59,166 nt of DNA, from NCBI RefSeq assembly GCF_001902145.1, contig NZ_MRST01000010.1:1-59166 (forward strand). Direction: 5' to 3'. The notes under the pieces were generated by a model. It made no database searches and had not been told where the DNA came from. It saw only the letters and a program-made list of their open reading frames with translations. Each line of letters opens with the position of its first letter. The first letter of the stretch is position 1. Source of the stretch: Pseudomonas fluorescens. Its GTDB lineage: Bacteria > Pseudomonadota > Gammaproteobacteria > Pseudomonadales > Pseudomonadaceae. Below are positions 1-9,879 of this stretch, piece after piece. Made by a program: the position numbers and the translations under genes.

Positions 1-118
1 GATTCACGCTTCCTCCCCACACTCGGTCGCCCTCATGCAGTTGCGCTTCACTTCGTTCGCTGTGGTCAGCTCACGGCGGGACTCTCACCCACAAGATTGC
101 GCCCATGCTGGGCGCACA
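1..118. other. Window edge, non-coding with a GC hairpin
   Basis: I see no supported gene here. Positions 99-115 form a perfect hairpin (GCGCCCA, loop TGC, TGGGCGC) just beyond the next terminator. It could be the terminator stem of a gene lying outside the window, but no T-run follows it on the plus strand. Confidence 0.4.
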
Positions 119-150
119 CAAAAAAGGCGCTCCGTAGAGCGCCTTTTTAC
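119..150. terminator. Bidirectional rho-independent terminator
   Basis: An AAAAA run, then GGCGCTC, a short CGTA loop, GAGCGCC and TTTTT. The A-run on one side and the T-run on the other let it work on both strands. It lies 14 bases past the stop of the small heat-shock gene, so it ends that minus-strand transcript. Confidence 0.85.
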
Positions 151-161
151 CGCCAATTGTT

Positions 162-620
162 TTATTGCAAGCTGACCTGACGCAGCTCGGGTTTGGCCTC
201 GCCACCAATCATGATGCGTTTTGGCTTGGCCTCTTCAGGCACTTCACGCAGCAGGTCGATGTTGAGCAAACCGTTGGTCAGGGATGCGCCACGTACTTCG
301 ATATGGTCCGCCAAGCGGAACGACAACCGGAACGCACGTTGGGCAATGCCCTGGTGCAGGTAAGCGACCTTATCGTCGGTTTCGCGTTTTCCGCCGGAAA
401 CCGTCAATACACCCCTCTCGACCTGGATATCCAGATCCTCCTCGGTCAGGCCAGCGACGGCGATCACGATGCGGTACGCGTCATCACCGTGCTTTTCCAC
501 GTTGTGAGGTGGATAGGAATTCGGAGCCTCGCTGCGCAGCGCCGACTCGAACAGGTCATTGAAGCGATCAAAGCCCACCGATTGACGGAACAGTGGGGCC
601 AACGACAGGGTAGTAGCCAT
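162..620 (-). CDS. ibpA: Small heat-shock protein, Hsp20/IbpA family
   Basis: A 152-residue alpha-crystallin-type holdase chaperone that binds unfolding proteins in the cytoplasm and keeps them refoldable by DnaK/ClpB. The alpha-crystallin domain spans about residues 38-128. It opens with the YPPHNVEK stretch and includes the AGLTEEDLDI segment, typical of bacterial class A IbpA proteins. The short C-terminal extension carries the RIMIGG stretch, which includes the I-x-I oligomerisation motif. The ATG at 620 is preceded by AGGAG within a predicted thermosensor hairpin. The gene is monocistronic, with its own sigma-32-like promoter upstream and a strong terminator downstream. Length and domain layout are normal for the family. 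The exact paralogue (IbpA or another Hsp20) is inferred. Confidence 0.93.
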   Translation of the reverse strand: MATTLSLAPLFRQSVGFDRFNDLFESALRSEAPNSYPPHNVEKHGDDAYRIVIAVAGLTEEDLDIQVERGVLTVSGGKRETDDKVAYLHQGIAQRAFRLSFRLADHIEVRGASLTNGLLNIDLLREVPEEAKPKRIMIGGEAKPELRQVSLQ

Positions 621-628
621 TTTAAAAT

Positions 629-684
629 CTCCTGAGTTTCTCCAAGTGATTTAGTACGCGACCCGGATTCGGCATCGCGTGATC
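629..684 (-). promoter_or_regulatory. ROSE-like RNA thermometer in the hsp20 leader
   Basis: The roughly 64-nt 5' leader can fold into two stems. The upstream one pairs ACGCGA with TCGCGT (with an inner CCG/CGG). The start-proximal one pairs CUU-(bulged G)-GAG across an AAA loop with CUC-AGG, so the AGG of the Shine-Dalgarno sequence is base-paired and faces a bulged G. A single bulged G opposite the Shine-Dalgarno is the hallmark of ROSE thermometers, which control hsp20 genes in pseudomonads and rhizobia. The fold was drawn by hand. Confidence 0.65.
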
Positions 685-688
685 AAAA

Positions 689-716
689 ATTTATGGACGC
701 GCAAAAGGAATTCAAG
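689..716 (-). promoter_or_regulatory. Sigma-32 type heat-shock promoter
   Basis: Reading the minus strand: CTTGAA (711-716), 14 bases, then CCATAAAT (689-696). This fits the sigma-32 pattern CTTGAA/CCCCATnT with a usual spacer. The predicted start near 682 gives the leader that holds the thermometer. Confidence 0.65.
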
Positions 717-847
717 AGGGCTGGAAAAAAATTTTCTTGTGCAAGGGGCGATCACCAAAGCCCAAGTGTCATGGCGTGTGCTCTAATCAAAATGCCAGGC
801 GTGCTTTACCCCGTGAGCGCCTGAGACAGCCCTTGAGGTACAAAAAA

Positions 848-1270
848 ATGAAAATGACATTCCCGGCCCTGGCATTGGGCATCCTGATCTCCCAAGGGGC
901 CTTGGCCGCTGGAGATGGTACGGCGGCGCTGGGAGGCGGTGTCGGCGGTGTGTTGGGCAATGTGGTGGGCCAACAGCTCGGTGGCTCGACCGGTGCGGCC
1001 ATCGGCGCCGGCGTGGGGGGCGCAGCCGGGAGTGCGGTGGGTGCGCAGAAGGGCAACAAGACCGAAGCGGCGATTGGCGGCGGTTTGGGCTCGGCAGGCG
1101 GTTCGCTGATTGGCAACCGCCTGGGCGGCACCACCGGTTCGACCATCGGCGCCGGCGTGGGTGGCGCAGCCGGTGGCGCGCTGGGTAATAACCTGGCCGA
1201 TGACGAGAGCGGTCATCGTTCAGGCGGTGGCAAGCACAAAGGCAACAAGCACAAGAACAAGCACCACTGA
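848..1270 (+). CDS. Glycine-zipper surface protein
   Basis: A 140-residue protein of unknown function. A signal peptide covers residues 1-21 (LALGILISQG core, cleavage after ALA). The body is almost entirely glycine/alanine repeats of the GxxxG type, such as GAAIGAGVGGAAGSAVGA, repeated about every 35 residues, which is the glycine-zipper pattern of outer-membrane-associated proteins. The last 25 residues are His/Lys-rich (HKGNKHKNKHH), which could bind metal or polyanions. The ATG at 848 has GAGG eight bases upstream; an upstream in-frame extension adds a basic tail that would ruin the signal peptide. Transcribed divergently from the heat-shock gene. Conserved as a type in Pseudomonas; the role is not known to me. 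Confidence 0.85.
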   Translation: MKMTFPALALGILISQGALAAGDGTAALGGGVGGVLGNVVGQQLGGSTGAAIGAGVGGAAGSAVGAQKGNKTEAAIGGGLGSAGGSLIGNRLGGTTGSTIGAGVGGAAGGALGNNLADDESGHRSGGGKHKGNKHKNKHH

Positions 1271-1290
1271 TCGTCTAGCACGGCTTGCCT

Positions 1291-1390
1291 TGTAGGAGCG
1301 AGCTTGCTCGCGAAAAACTCACAGACGCCGCGTTTATCCAGGAAGCACGCGTTATCGTTGACGTTTTTCGCGGGCAAGCTCGCTCCTACA
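1291..1390. repeat. REPIN element, copy 1
   Basis: A 100 bp inverted pair of REP sequences. The left arm is TGTAGGAGCGAGCTTGCTCG and the right arm is its complement, with one G-for-A change in the inner part. It sits between two convergent genes. The interior (ACGCCGCGTTTATCCAGG...) is shared with other copies in this window. Confidence 0.92.
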
Positions 1391-1396
1391 CGCGAC

Positions 1397-3460
1397 TTAC
1401 ATCGGCGTGCTGCTCACCACCCGCAACGCCAGCCCTTCATAAGCGTCCAGCGTGATCGTGAACGCGCCCTCCTCGGTCAAATCGCCTTCCACACGCTCAT
1501 TGATGATATCCACCACCGGCCCCGGTGCGATGTTGGGCAGGTGCAGGGTTTCGGTGATCGGCGTAGCACCAAAGTTCAGCGCAGTGATTTGCGTGCCCTT
1601 ACCCGCCGGTAGTTCGTGCACCATGATCAGCAAGCCGGGATGCTCGACGTCCGGCACCAGGATCTGGCGGCTGGCGGCAATGTCGTAGGCACGACGCACG
1701 GCGAGGATTTTTTGCAGTTGCGAGGCAAAGGACTCCGGGTCCTGCAGTTGGCTGTTCAGGCTGCCATACAGGCTCTTTGAGCGCGGCATCTGCCCCGCCG
1801 ACAGCTCGGCGTCGGGGTTCAGGTCTACCAGGTCGTAGGCGCCACGATGGATCCAGCGCGTGTCGCCATCGGCCATCAGGTGCGCCACTTCTTCGGCCGC
1901 CAACGGCAGCGCGCCCACCAGGTCCCAGCCGGACAAGGCAAACACCCCAGGTTGCATGGCGTTGTACATCACCAACAGCAAGTGGATCTGGCGAATCTGC
2001 TGGATATCCGTCGGGGTAATCATCTCCAGGTCACGAATCCCCAGGGCTGCGGTGATGATACTGGCGGTGGTGCAAGACACGCCGTTGGTGACGAACTTGA
2101 GGTTATACGGCGCATGCTCACCGGCCAGGCGTTCATACATCTGCTCGCGGATATGCTCGCGCAGGATGTTGCCGGGAAAGGTCTGGCCCTGGAACAGGAA
2201 GCTGTCATGGGCGTGCAGCGTCCAGAAGTGCACCAGCTCCAGGGTCAGTTCATCGTGGTTCTGGAGCGCGTGAATCAGCGAGCCGGGGTCGATGCCCAGG
2301 CTGTGCATCTGGCGCAGCATCAGGCGCAGGAATTCGGTGTCGCCCATCAGCAATGCATGCTGGTAAGCCGGGCGGGTGATGAAGTCATAGGACAGGTCGG
2401 CGCCGCCGTGGGACATGGACGCGATGTCATCCACAGTGAGGTTGAGCTCCTGAAAACTGAAACCGCCCGCCTTGCGAATTGCGCCGCCAAGCAACTGATT
2501 GCCGGTGATCGACAACGGATGGCTTTCGGACCACGCCGTGCCATCGAGCTTGCGCTCTACGCCGAGAAAGCCGTTGGCGTCCAGGCGCAGGATTTTCGCG
2601 CCCATCACATCAATGGCATGCAGCGCATCACCAATGATCATCTGCTGCGCGGCAAACGAAGGGTCAAGCCAGTTGAGCGACGGCTGGCCTTCCTTGAAGT
2701 AATGCAGGTACACCCAGCGCCGCGGCTTGCCATCTACGCCGAGCACTACCGGGGTGGCGCTCCAGTCAGTTTCCTTGACGCCGGGCTCGAAGAAAATCAC
2801 CCGCTGCAATTGGCCGACGATGTAGTGCTTGTCGCGCAGCGCGTCTACCTGCGATGGGCTGAGGTTCTGCGCATCACGCCCGTCGGCCACCTCGGGCAGC
2901 AACGGCCAGTCTTCCTCGCGGATTTCGACCATGTGGTACAGGCCGGGATAGTCCTCATAGGCCATTTCTGCCAGGCGAAAGTCCGCGCCCTTGCCGGTGT
3001 GCGACGGAATCACATCGTCGATGATCACCGCATTGTGCGCGGCAGCCATGCGCGTCAAGGCCTGCAGTTGCGCCTCGGTGCCCAGTTGCGGGTCGATGTC
3101 AAAGCTGATGCGGTCGAAATTACCGTCGATGGTCGGGGTGTGCTCGGTGCCAGACAAACCACCGGACTTCTTCAACGGGCCGTTGTGAATGCCTTGGATG
3201 CCGATCTTGGACAGGGTATGCCACAGGGTTTCGTCCCCCAGCGCTTCCAGTACCGTGCCGCCTTCACGGGTGACAATCGAGGCGGGATAGGCCGTGAACC
3301 ACACCGACGACAAGGCTGAAGCGTCACGCGGCCGGGTCTGTGCATAAGGCTGCTGCCACAGGCGGCCTTGCCCCGAATAGAGCTTGGCCCGCTGCCGCGC
3401 TGCGTGGAGCATGGAATGTTGCACCAGCCAGTTCACATGGTCGTTGTTCGCCGCGGTCAT
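1397..3460 (-). CDS. treS: Trehalose synthase (maltose alpha-glucosyltransferase)
   Basis: A 687-residue GH13-type enzyme that interconverts maltose and trehalose by intramolecular transglucosylation in the cytoplasm. The nucleophile region is [14 protein letters not shown], the acid/base region [14 protein letters not shown], and the transition-state aspartate is in [11 protein letters not shown]. It resembles the Pseudomonas stutzeri/P. putida TreS type rather than the actinobacterial TreS or TreS-maltokinase fusions. The frame extends 14 codons further to 3502, but the start at 3460 gives an N-terminus ([12 protein letters not shown]) that fits this family and its usual length of about 688 residues. 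No strong ribosome site is present at either start. It stands alone between two REPINs, about 30 kb from the other trehalose genes in this window. Confidence 0.93.
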   Translation of the reverse strand: MTAANNDHVNWLVQHSMLHAARQRAKLYSGQGRLWQQPYAQTRPRDASALSSVWFTAYPASIVTREGGTVLEALGDETLWHTLSKIGIQGIHNGPLKKSGGLSGTEHTPTIDGNFDRISFDIDPQLGTEAQLQALTRMAAAHNAVIIDDVIPSHTGKGADFRLAEMAYEDYPGLYHMVEIREEDWPLLPEVADGRDAQNLSPSQVDALRDKHYIVGQLQRVIFFEPGVKETDWSATPVVLGVDGKPRRWVYLHYFKEGQPSLNWLDPSFAAQQMIIGDALHAIDVMGAKILRLDANGFLGVERKLDGTAWSESHPLSITGNQLLGGAIRKAGGFSFQELNLTVDDIASMSHGGADLSYDFITRPAYQHALLMGDTEFLRLMLRQMHSLGIDPGSLIHALQNHDELTLELVHFWTLHAHDSFLFQGQTFPGNILREHIREQMYERLAGEHAPYNLKFVTNGVSCTTASIITAALGIRDLEMITPTDIQQIRQIHLLLVMYNAMQPGVFALSGWDLVGALPLAAEEVAHLMADGDTRWIHRGAYDLVDLNPDAELSAGQMPRSKSLYGSLNSQLQDPESFASQLQKILAVRRAYDIAASRQILVPDVEHPGLLIMVHELPAGKGTQITALNFGATPITETLHLPNIAPGPVVDIINERVEGDLTEEGAFTITLDAYEGLALRVVSSTPM

Positions 3461-3550
3461 AAGCTCGGTACCTGTGGTGGTGAAAAGGGTCGGTGTAAGC
3501 ATATGAGGGGCGTGGGCGGCATTCGTTGCATTGCAATAGGGCGCTTACCT

Positions 3551-3650
3551 TGTAGGAGCGAGCTTGCTCGCGAAAAACTCACAGGCGCCGCGTTCATTCA
3601 GGAAACACGCGTTATCGTTGACGTTTTTCGCGAGCAAGCTCGCTCCTACA
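3551..3650. repeat. REPIN element, copy 2
   Basis: A 100 bp element with perfect GAGCGAGCTTGCTCGC-containing arms. The interior (GGCGCCGCGTTCATTCAGGA) matches copies 1 and 4 in the same orientation. Its right arm overlaps the last codons of the AraC-type gene that ends at 3646. Confidence 0.92.
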
Positions 3651-4434
3651 TAAGACTTTCACCTGCGCTGCCGCCTTGCGTCGCTTGCCGGTACTGCCTC
3701 GGGGTGAACCCGGTTGAAGACTTGAACTGCCGGGTAAACGCACTGTGATCGGTGTACCCACATTGCAATGCCACCTCGGTAATCTGCAGTTCGGTATGCA
3801 ACAACCGCCGGGCATGTTCCAGCCGGACTTTCTGGATCATCTGCCGAGGCGTGAGGTGAAACACGCGCTTGCAGTAGCGCTCCAGTTGCGCCACGGAAAT
3901 CCCGGCGATGCGGGTCAACTCACCCAGGGTGACGCGGCGGTTGAAGTGGCTGCGGATGTGTTCGTCCACCGCCGCCAGACGCTGATAGGCCGGGTGGGTT
4001 TCACTGGCTGATTGCAGGTCTACCGAAATCCCCGCCAGGCCGATGATCGCGCCGAGCTGGTTGTACAGCGGCCACTTGTGGGTCAGGCACCAGCCGGGTT
4101 CGCGGGTACCGTAGAGGTGCAGTTCGAGTTGATCTTCCAACACCAGGCCCTGCGTCAGCACACGCCGGTCCTGTTCGGTATAGCCGGGGCCCAATTGTGC
4201 GGGAAACACTTCGGTGCTGGTCTTGCCCAGCAGCGGTTGCAGCTGCTTGAGGCCACAGCGTTGCACCAGGGTGCGGTTGGCGAGCACGTAGCGAGCGTCG
4301 ATGTCCTTGATGAAAATCGCGGCGTTGGGGAGTACATCGAGCATCGGCAGCAACTGCTCTACCCCACTCAATAGTTGCTCGATGCTGTGGGGGCGGCTGC
4401 CCTGGAAAAGGCTCGCGAACGCGCTCTGCAACAT
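3646..4434 (-). CDS. PAS-AraC transcriptional regulator
   Basis: A 262-residue regulator. The N-terminal half (about residues 25-135) looks like a PAS sensor (LPNAAIFIKDIDARYVLANR). The C-terminal 95 residues are an AraC/XylS double helix-turn-helix, with VTLGELTRIAGISVAQLERY as the first helix pair and EVALQCGYTDHSAFTRQFK as the second. The ATG at 4434 is preferred over the upstream 38-codon extension because the PAS domain begins soon after it. It is divergent from the hydroxyproline permease gene, the usual position for a pathway activator, so control of the 4622-11127 operon is likely but inferred. The last codons run into a REPIN arm, so the C-terminal tail may vary between strains. Confidence 0.85.
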   Translation of the reverse strand: MLQSAFASLFQGSRPHSIEQLLSGVEQLLPMLDVLPNAAIFIKDIDARYVLANRTLVQRCGLKQLQPLLGKTSTEVFPAQLGPGYTEQDRRVLTQGLVLEDQLELHLYGTREPGWCLTHKWPLYNQLGAIIGLAGISVDLQSASETHPAYQRLAAVDEHIRSHFNRRVTLGELTRIAGISVAQLERYCKRVFHLTPRQMIQKVRLEHARRLLHTELQITEVALQCGYTDHSAFTRQFKSSTGFTPRQYRQATQGGSAGESLM

Positions 4435-4621
4435 GACTTTCTCAGCCCCTTTATTCGTCGACAGCCAGCAGATTGCGCCATGGGGCGAGCGCTGTCGAGC
4501 GCGGCAAATTGTGCTGAATTCGTCATCCATCCCTGCGCAAAACATCAATCGTCAGCCTGGCTGATGGGTTCAGGATAGCGCCACCGCATGCCTATCCAAT
4601 AACTCACAAGAAGGCGCCGTT

Positions 4622-6247
4622 ATGTCAGGCCAAGGCAAGTTCAAGAAACAGCTGTCACTGATGGACCTCACCTTTATCGGGTTGGGAGCCATCTTCGGTT
4701 CGGGTTGGTTGTTCGCCGCCAGTCACGTGTCTGCCATCGCAGGCCCTGCGGGGATTTTTTCCTGGTTGCTCGGTGGTTTCGCCGTGCTGCTGCTGGGCAT
4801 TGTCTACTGCGAACTGGGCGCCGCCCTGCCCCGCGCTGGCGGCGTGGTGCGCTATCCGGTGTACTCCCATGGCCCGCTGCTGGGCTACCTGATGGGCTTT
4901 ATCACGCTGATCGCGTTTTCCAGCCTGGTGGCGATTGAAGTGGTCGCCTCGCGCCAATATGCGGCAGCCTGGTTTCCCGAGCTGACCAAGGCCGGCTCCA
5001 GCGACCCGACCACCCTGGGCTGGCTGGTGCAATTTGCCTTGCTGTGCCTGTTCTTTGTGCTCAATTACCGCAGCGTGAAGACCTTTGCCATCGCCAATAA
5101 CCTGGTGAGCGTGTTCAAGTTCATCGTGCCGTTGCTGGTGATCGGCGTGCTGTTCACCTTCTTCAAGCCGGAGAACTTCCAGGTGCATGGCTTCGCGCCA
5201 TTCGGCTTGTCGGGCATCGAGATGGCCGTGTCGGCAGGCGGGGTAATCTTTGCCTACCTGGGGCTCACGCCGATCATTTCGGTGGCCAGCGAAGTGAAAA
5301 ACCCACAGCGCACCATCCCCATCGCCTTGATCCTCTCGGTACTGTTGTCTACGGCCATCTATGTGCTGCTGCAAACCGCGTTCCTCGGCGGCGTGCCTAC
5401 CGAAATGCTCGCCAATGGCTGGGCTGGCATCAGCAAGGAACTGGCCCTGCCCTATCGCGATATCGCCCTGGCGCTGGGCGTGGGCTGGCTGGCCTACCTG
5501 GTGGTGGCCGATGCGGTGATCTCCCCCAGCGGCTGCGGCAACATCTACATGAACGCCACCCCGCGCGTGGTGTATGGCTGGGCGCAGACCGGCACCTTTT
5601 TCAAGATCTTCACGCGCATCGATGAAAAGTCCGGCATCCCGCGCCCGGCGCTGTGGCTGACCTTTGGCCTGTCGGTGTTCTGGACCTTGCCGTTCCCGTC
5701 CTGGGAAGCGCTGATCAACGTGGTGTCCGCCGCCCTGATCCTCAGTTATGCCGTGGCCCCGGTGACGGTCGCCGCCCTGCGCCGCAATGCACCCGACATG
5801 GCGCGCCCGTTTCGGGTCAAGGGCATGGCGGTGCTGGGTCCGCTGTCATTCATCATCGCTGCGCTGATTGTGTACTGGTCGGGCTGGAACACCGTGTCCT
5901 GGCTGCTGGGCCTGCAAATCCTGATGTTTGTGGTGTACCTGCTGTGTGCACGCTGGGTGCCGACCGCGCACCTGAATCTCAAGCAACAAGTGCGCTCCTC
6001 GGCCTGGCTGATCGGCTTCTACGCCGTGACCATCCTGCTCTCCAAACTCGGCAGTTTTGGCGGTATCGGTGTGATCAGCCACCCGTTTGACACCCTGGTG
6101 GTGGCGGCCTGCGCCCTGGGCATTTACTACTGGGGCGCCGCCACCGGCGTGCCCGCCCACTTGGTGCGCCTGGAGCAGGAAGAGGACGAAAGCGAAGCCG
6201 TCAGCGACGCGCACTACAGCGCCCCACTGTCCCCGACTACCCACTGA
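4622..6247 (+). CDS. APC-family amino acid permease, probably hydroxyproline/proline
   Basis: A 541-residue inner-membrane transporter of the amino acid-polyamine-organocation superfamily. It has about 12-13 hydrophobic segments; the first holds the family signature [20 protein letters not shown], and the C-terminal tail is acidic and cytoplasmic. GAAGGCG precedes the ATG at 4622. It is the first gene of a plus-strand operon, and its TGA overlaps an upstream in-frame ATG of the next gene, so the two are tightly coupled. Substrate assignment to hydroxyproline rests only on the downstream epimerase and oxidase genes. In length and layout it is a normal APC protein. Confidence 0.85.
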   Translation: MSGQGKFKKQLSLMDLTFIGLGAIFGSGWLFAASHVSAIAGPAGIFSWLLGGFAVLLLGIVYCELGAALPRAGGVVRYPVYSHGPLLGYLMGFITLIAFSSLVAIEVVASRQYAAAWFPELTKAGSSDPTTLGWLVQFALLCLFFVLNYRSVKTFAIANNLVSVFKFIVPLLVIGVLFTFFKPENFQVHGFAPFGLSGIEMAVSAGGVIFAYLGLTPIISVASEVKNPQRTIPIALILSVLLSTAIYVLLQTAFLGGVPTEMLANGWAGISKELALPYRDIALALGVGWLAYLVVADAVISPSGCGNIYMNATPRVVYGWAQTGTFFKIFTRIDEKSGIPRPALWLTFGLSVFWTLPFPSWEALINVVSAALILSYAVAPVTVAALRRNAPDMARPFRVKGMAVLGPLSFIIAALIVYWSGWNTVSWLLGLQILMFVVYLLCARWVPTAHLNLKQQVRSSAWLIGFYAVTILLSKLGSFGGIGVISHPFDTLVVAACALGIYYWGAATGVPAHLVRLEQEEDESEAVSDAHYSAPLSPTTH

Positions 6248-6258
6248 TGGAGCGCCCT

Positions 6259-7185
6259 ATGAAACGGCTGCACGTGATTGACTCACACACCGGCGGGGAA
6301 CCTACACGCCTGGTCATGAGCGGTTTCCCCGCGCTGGTTGGCGACACGATCGCCGACCAACTGGAGCACCTGCGCACCCATCACGATCAATGGCGCCGCG
6401 CCTGCCTGCTGGAGCCACGGGGCAACGATGTGCTCGTGGGCGCGCTGTACTGCGCGCCAGTCACGCCGGGGGCGACCTGCGGGGTGATTTTCTTCAACAA
6501 CGCCGGCTACCTCGGTATGTGCGGCCACGGCACCATCGGCCTGGTTGCCTCGTTGCACCACCTGGGGCTGATCCAACCGGGCGTGCACAGCCTTGACACG
6601 CCGGTCGGCCCGGTCGCGGCCACCTTGCACGAGGACGGCAGCGTGACCCTGCGCAATGTGCCCGCCTACCGCTATCGCGAGCAGGTGCCGGTTGAAGTGC
6701 CCGGGCATGGCGTGGTGCTGGGCGACATCGCCTGGGGCGGCAACTGGTTCTTCCTGGTGTCGGACCACGGCCATGAGTTGCAGATGGATAACGTGGAGGC
6801 CCTGACCGACTTCACCTGGGCCATGCTCAAGGCCCTCGAAGCCCAAGGCATCCGTGGTGCAGACGGTGCGCTGATCGACCATATCGAACTGTTCGCCGAC
6901 GACGCCCACGCCGACAGCCGCAACTTCGTGATGTGCCCCGGCAAAGCCTATGACCGCTCCCCCTGCGGCACCGGCACCAGCGCCAAGCTCGCCTGCCTGG
7001 CCGCCGACGCAAAACTGGCCGCAGGAGAACCCTGGGTACAAGCCAGCATCACCGGCAGCCAATTCCTCGGTCGCTATGAGTGGGACGGCGAACGCGTTCG
7101 CCCATTCATCACCGGCCGCGCCTACATGACCGCCGACAGCACCTTGCTGATCGACGAACAAGACCCGTTTGCCTGGGGCATCTGA
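6259..7185 (+). CDS. lhpA: 4-hydroxyproline 2-epimerase
   Basis: A 308-residue member of the proline racemase superfamily. It converts trans-4-hydroxy-L-proline to cis-4-hydroxy-D-proline, the first step of bacterial hydroxyproline breakdown. Both catalytic cysteines are present: Cys88 in GMCGHGTIG and Cys236 in [11 protein letters not shown]. That marks an epimerase rather than the dehydratase subfamily, which has Thr at the second site. I chose ATG 6259 over 6247 because GGAG lies six bases upstream of it, and because this start puts the cysteines at 88 and 236, the numbering I recall for the P. aeruginosa enzyme. Second gene of the operon. Confidence 0.93.
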   Translation: MKRLHVIDSHTGGEPTRLVMSGFPALVGDTIADQLEHLRTHHDQWRRACLLEPRGNDVLVGALYCAPVTPGATCGVIFFNNAGYLGMCGHGTIGLVASLHHLGLIQPGVHSLDTPVGPVAATLHEDGSVTLRNVPAYRYREQVPVEVPGHGVVLGDIAWGGNWFFLVSDHGHELQMDNVEALTDFTWAMLKALEAQGIRGADGALIDHIELFADDAHADSRNFVMCPGKAYDRSPCGTGTSAKLACLAADAKLAAGEPWVQASITGSQFLGRYEWDGERVRPFITGRAYMTADSTLLIDEQDPFAWGI

Positions 7186-7223
7186 GCCCATTATTTCATT
7201 CAACTGAAACCGGAGTTAGCACC

Positions 7224-8171
7224 ATGAGCGACAACATCTTCACCGGCTGCATGCCCGCCCTGATGACCCCTTGCACCGCCGAGCGCCAACCGGACTTCGA
7301 CGCCCTGGTGGCCAAGGGCCGCGAACTGATCGACATCGGCATGAGCGCCGTGGTGTATTGCGGTTCCATGGGCGACTGGCCGCTGCTCACCGAGGCCCAG
7401 CGCCAGGAAGGCGTGGCGCGCCTGGTGGCTGCGGGTGTGCCGACCATCGTCGGCACCGGTGCGGTGAACAGCCGCGAAGCCGTATCCCACGCAGCCCATG
7501 CCGCCAAAGTCGGCGCCCATGGTTTGATGGTGATTCCCCGCGTGCTGTCCCGGGGTGCTTCGGTCACTGCGCAAAAGGCCCACTTTGCGGCGATCCTCAA
7601 CGCCGCCCCCAACCTGCCGGCGGTGATCTACAACAGCCCCTACTACGGTTTCGCCACCCGCGCCGACCTGTTCTTTGAACTGCGCCGCGAACACCCGAAC
7701 CTGATCGGCTTCAAGGAGTTCGGCGGCGCTGCCGACCTGCGCTACGCCGCCGAAAACATCACCTCCCAGGATGACGATGTGACCCTGATGGTCGGCGTCG
7801 ATACCCAAGTGGTACACGGCTTCGTCAACTGCAACGCCACCGGCGCCATTACCGGCATCGGCAATGCACTGCCGCGCGAGGTGCTGCAACTGGTGGCGCT
7901 GAGCAAAAAAGCCGCCAAGGGCGATGCCAAGGCGCGTCGCCAGGCCCGCGAGCTGGAAGCTGCGCTGGCGGTGTTGTCGTCGTTCGACGAAGGCTGCGAC
8001 CTGGTGCTGTATTACAAGCATTTGATGGTGCTCAACGGCGACCAGGGTTACGCCCTGCACTTCAACGAAACCGACGGGCTCAGCGCTGCCCAGCGCCGCT
8101 ATGCCGAGCAGCAGTACGCGCTGTTCCGCCAGTGGTATGCCAACTGGTCGGCCGAACAGAACGTCGCTTGA
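7224..8171 (+). CDS. DapA-family lyase, probable pyrroline-4-hydroxy-2-carboxylate deaminase
   Basis: A 315-residue (beta/alpha)8-barrel aldolase of the DHDPS/N-acetylneuraminate lyase family. The Schiff-base lysine is Lys164 in GFKEFGG and the partner tyrosine is Tyr136 in VIYNSPYYG. In this context it should convert 1-pyrroline-4-hydroxy-2-carboxylate, the product of D-hydroxyproline oxidation, to 2-oxoglutarate semialdehyde plus ammonia. CGGAG lies upstream of ATG 7224. The operon continues after a 134-base gap that contains a REPIN. The exact reaction is inferred from neighbours; family membership is certain. Confidence 0.9.
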   Translation: MSDNIFTGCMPALMTPCTAERQPDFDALVAKGRELIDIGMSAVVYCGSMGDWPLLTEAQRQEGVARLVAAGVPTIVGTGAVNSREAVSHAAHAAKVGAHGLMVIPRVLSRGASVTAQKAHFAAILNAAPNLPAVIYNSPYYGFATRADLFFELRREHPNLIGFKEFGGAADLRYAAENITSQDDDVTLMVGVDTQVVHGFVNCNATGAITGIGNALPREVLQLVALSKKAAKGDAKARRQARELEAALAVLSSFDEGCDLVLYYKHLMVLNGDQGYALHFNETDGLSAAQRRYAEQQYALFRQWYANWSAEQNVA

Positions 8172-8176
8172 TTTTC

Positions 8177-8276
8177 TGTAGGAGCGAGCTTGCTCGCGAA
8201 GGTCGTTAACGATAACGCGCTCAGCCTGAATGAACGCGTTGTATGCACGTTTTTCGCGAGCAAGCTCGCTCCTACA
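8177..8276. repeat. REPIN element, copy 3, inside an operon
   Basis: A 100 bp inverted REP pair with perfect outer arms, 5 bases after the deaminase stop and 29 bases before the dehydrogenase start. The interior (AACGATAACGCGCTCAGCCTGAATGAACGC) is in the opposite orientation to copies 1, 2 and 4. Confidence 0.92.
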
Positions 8277-8305
8277 ACACCTCTTTTGTTTTCCAGGATG
8301 TCACC

Positions 8306-9877
8306 ATGACTCTGACAGGCAAAATGCTGATCGGTCAGCAATCCATTTGCGGCCATCGCGATGCGATCCGCGCGATCAACCCCGCCACCAACACCCCACT
8401 GGAACCCGCCTACGCTGGCGGGGATGAGCAGCACGTCGATCAGGCCTGCGCACTCGCGTGGGCCGCGTTCGACGCTTACCGCGAAACCACCTTGGCAGAC
8501 CGCGCCGCGTTGCTTGAAACCATCGCCACCCACATCGAAGCCTTGGGTGATGAGTTGATCGAACGCGCCTGCGCCGAAACCGGCTTGCCTCACGCACGTA
8601 TTCAAGGTGAACGCGGCCGTACCTGCGGGCAACTGCGTGCTTTTGCCCGCACCGTGCGCCTGGGCGAATGGCTCGATGTGCGCGTCGATACCGCACAGCC
8701 CCAGCGCCAACCCCTGCCTCGTGCCGACCTGCGCCAGCGCCATATCGCCCTGGGCCCGGTAGCCGTGTTCGGTGCCAGCAACTTCCCTCTGGCCTTCTCC
8801 GTGGCGGGCGGCGATACCGCATCGGCCCTTGCCGCCGGTTGCCCGGTGATCGTCAAGGCGCATAACGCGCACCCCGGCACCAGCGAGCTGGTGGGCCGCG
8901 CCATCGCCCAGGCGGTTAAAGATTGTGGCTTACCAGAGGGTGTGTTTTCACTGCTCTATGGTGCGGGTAACGAGGTGGGTATCGCATTGGTGCGCGACCC
9001 GCGCATCAAGGCCGTGGGCTTCACGGGGTCGCGCAGTGGCGGCATTGCCCTGTGCCAAGCGGCGCAGGCACGCCCGGAGCCGATCCCGGTGTACGCGGAA
9101 ATGAGCTCGATCAACCCGGTGTACCTGTTTCCTGCTGCGCTTGAAGCTCGGAGCGAAGCCTTGGCCGAAGGGTTCGTGGCATCGTTGACCCAAGGCGCCG
9201 GCCAGTTCTGTACCAACCCTGGTCTGATGATCGCCCTGCAAGGCGCCGCTCTGGACCGTTTTGTCCAGTCCGCCAGTGAGCGTCTCTCGCGTTGCCCGTC
9301 CCAGACCATGCTCATACCGGGCATCTTCAGCGCCTACGAAACCGGCGTGACCACCCTGGCCCAGCACGCCAAGATCGCCGCCAAGGGCTTGCCAGCGACC
9401 GGGCCGAACCAGGGCCAGGCCCATCTGTTCGTGACCCAGGCCGAGGCATTCCTGAACAACGAACACCTGCAAGCCGAAGTATTCGGCGCCGCGTCGCTGG
9501 TGTTGGAATGCTGCGATGTCGAGCAAATGCGCGAGCTGTGCGAGCGCCTGGAAGGCCAACTCACCGCCACCCTGCACATGGATGACCACGACCTGCCACA
9601 GGCCCGGGCATTGCTGCCGGTACTGGAGCGAAAGGCTGGGCGCCTGCTGGTGAACGGCTGGCCGACCGGCGTAGAAGTGTGCGACGCCATGGTGCATGGC
9701 GGGCCCTTCCCGGCGACTTCGGATGCGCGCAGCACCTCGGTCGGCACGGCGGCGATCCTGCGGTTCCTGCGCCCTGTGTGTTACCAGGACTTCCCGGACG
9801 CCTTGCTGCCCACCGCCCTGCAGCACGACAACCCGCTGCAACTGCGGCGGCTGCTCGACGGCCAGCAAGAAGCATAA
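8306..9877 (+). CDS. 2-oxoglutarate semialdehyde (2,5-dioxopentanoate) dehydrogenase
   Basis: A 523-residue NAD(P)-dependent aldehyde dehydrogenase. The catalytic cysteine is Cys302 in [10 protein letters not shown], the general-base glutamate is Glu265 in [10 protein letters not shown], and the nucleotide-binding region includes [13 protein letters not shown] and GFTGSRSGG. These motifs belong to the oxoglutarate-semialdehyde class used in hydroxyproline and sugar-acid catabolism. The product is 2-oxoglutarate, so this is the last step of the pathway here. The longer frame from 8243 begins inside REPIN sequence; ATG 8306, with AGGA upstream, is the real start. The next gene starts two bases after the stop. 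Confidence 0.92.
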   Translation: MTLTGKMLIGQQSICGHRDAIRAINPATNTPLEPAYAGGDEQHVDQACALAWAAFDAYRETTLADRAALLETIATHIEALGDELIERACAETGLPHARIQGERGRTCGQLRAFARTVRLGEWLDVRVDTAQPQRQPLPRADLRQRHIALGPVAVFGASNFPLAFSVAGGDTASALAAGCPVIVKAHNAHPGTSELVGRAIAQAVKDCGLPEGVFSLLYGAGNEVGIALVRDPRIKAVGFTGSRSGGIALCQAAQARPEPIPVYAEMSSINPVYLFPAALEARSEALAEGFVASLTQGAGQFCTNPGLMIALQGAALDRFVQSASERLSRCPSQTMLIPGIFSAYETGVTTLAQHAKIAAKGLPATGPNQGQAHLFVTQAEAFLNNEHLQAEVFGAASLVLECCDVEQMRELCERLEGQLTATLHMDDHDLPQARALLPVLERKAGRLLVNGWPTGVEVCDAMVHGGPFPATSDARSTSVGTAAILRFLRPVCYQDFPDALLPTALQHDNPLQLRRLLDGQQEA

Positions 9878-9879
9878 CC

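Noticed and set aside
737..847. 37-codon upstream extension of the glycine-zipper gene
   Set aside because: It adds a Cys/Arg-rich tail that would block the signal peptide; the ATG at 848 has a good ribosome site.
1847..3319. 490-codon ORF antisense to treS
   Set aside because: Shadow of the GC-rich treS reading frame; no ribosome site and His/Arg/Gln-rich composition.
8243..8305. Upstream extension of the semialdehyde dehydrogenase gene
   Set aside because: The extension is translated REPIN sequence; ATG 8306 has a ribosome site and gives the family's normal N-terminus.
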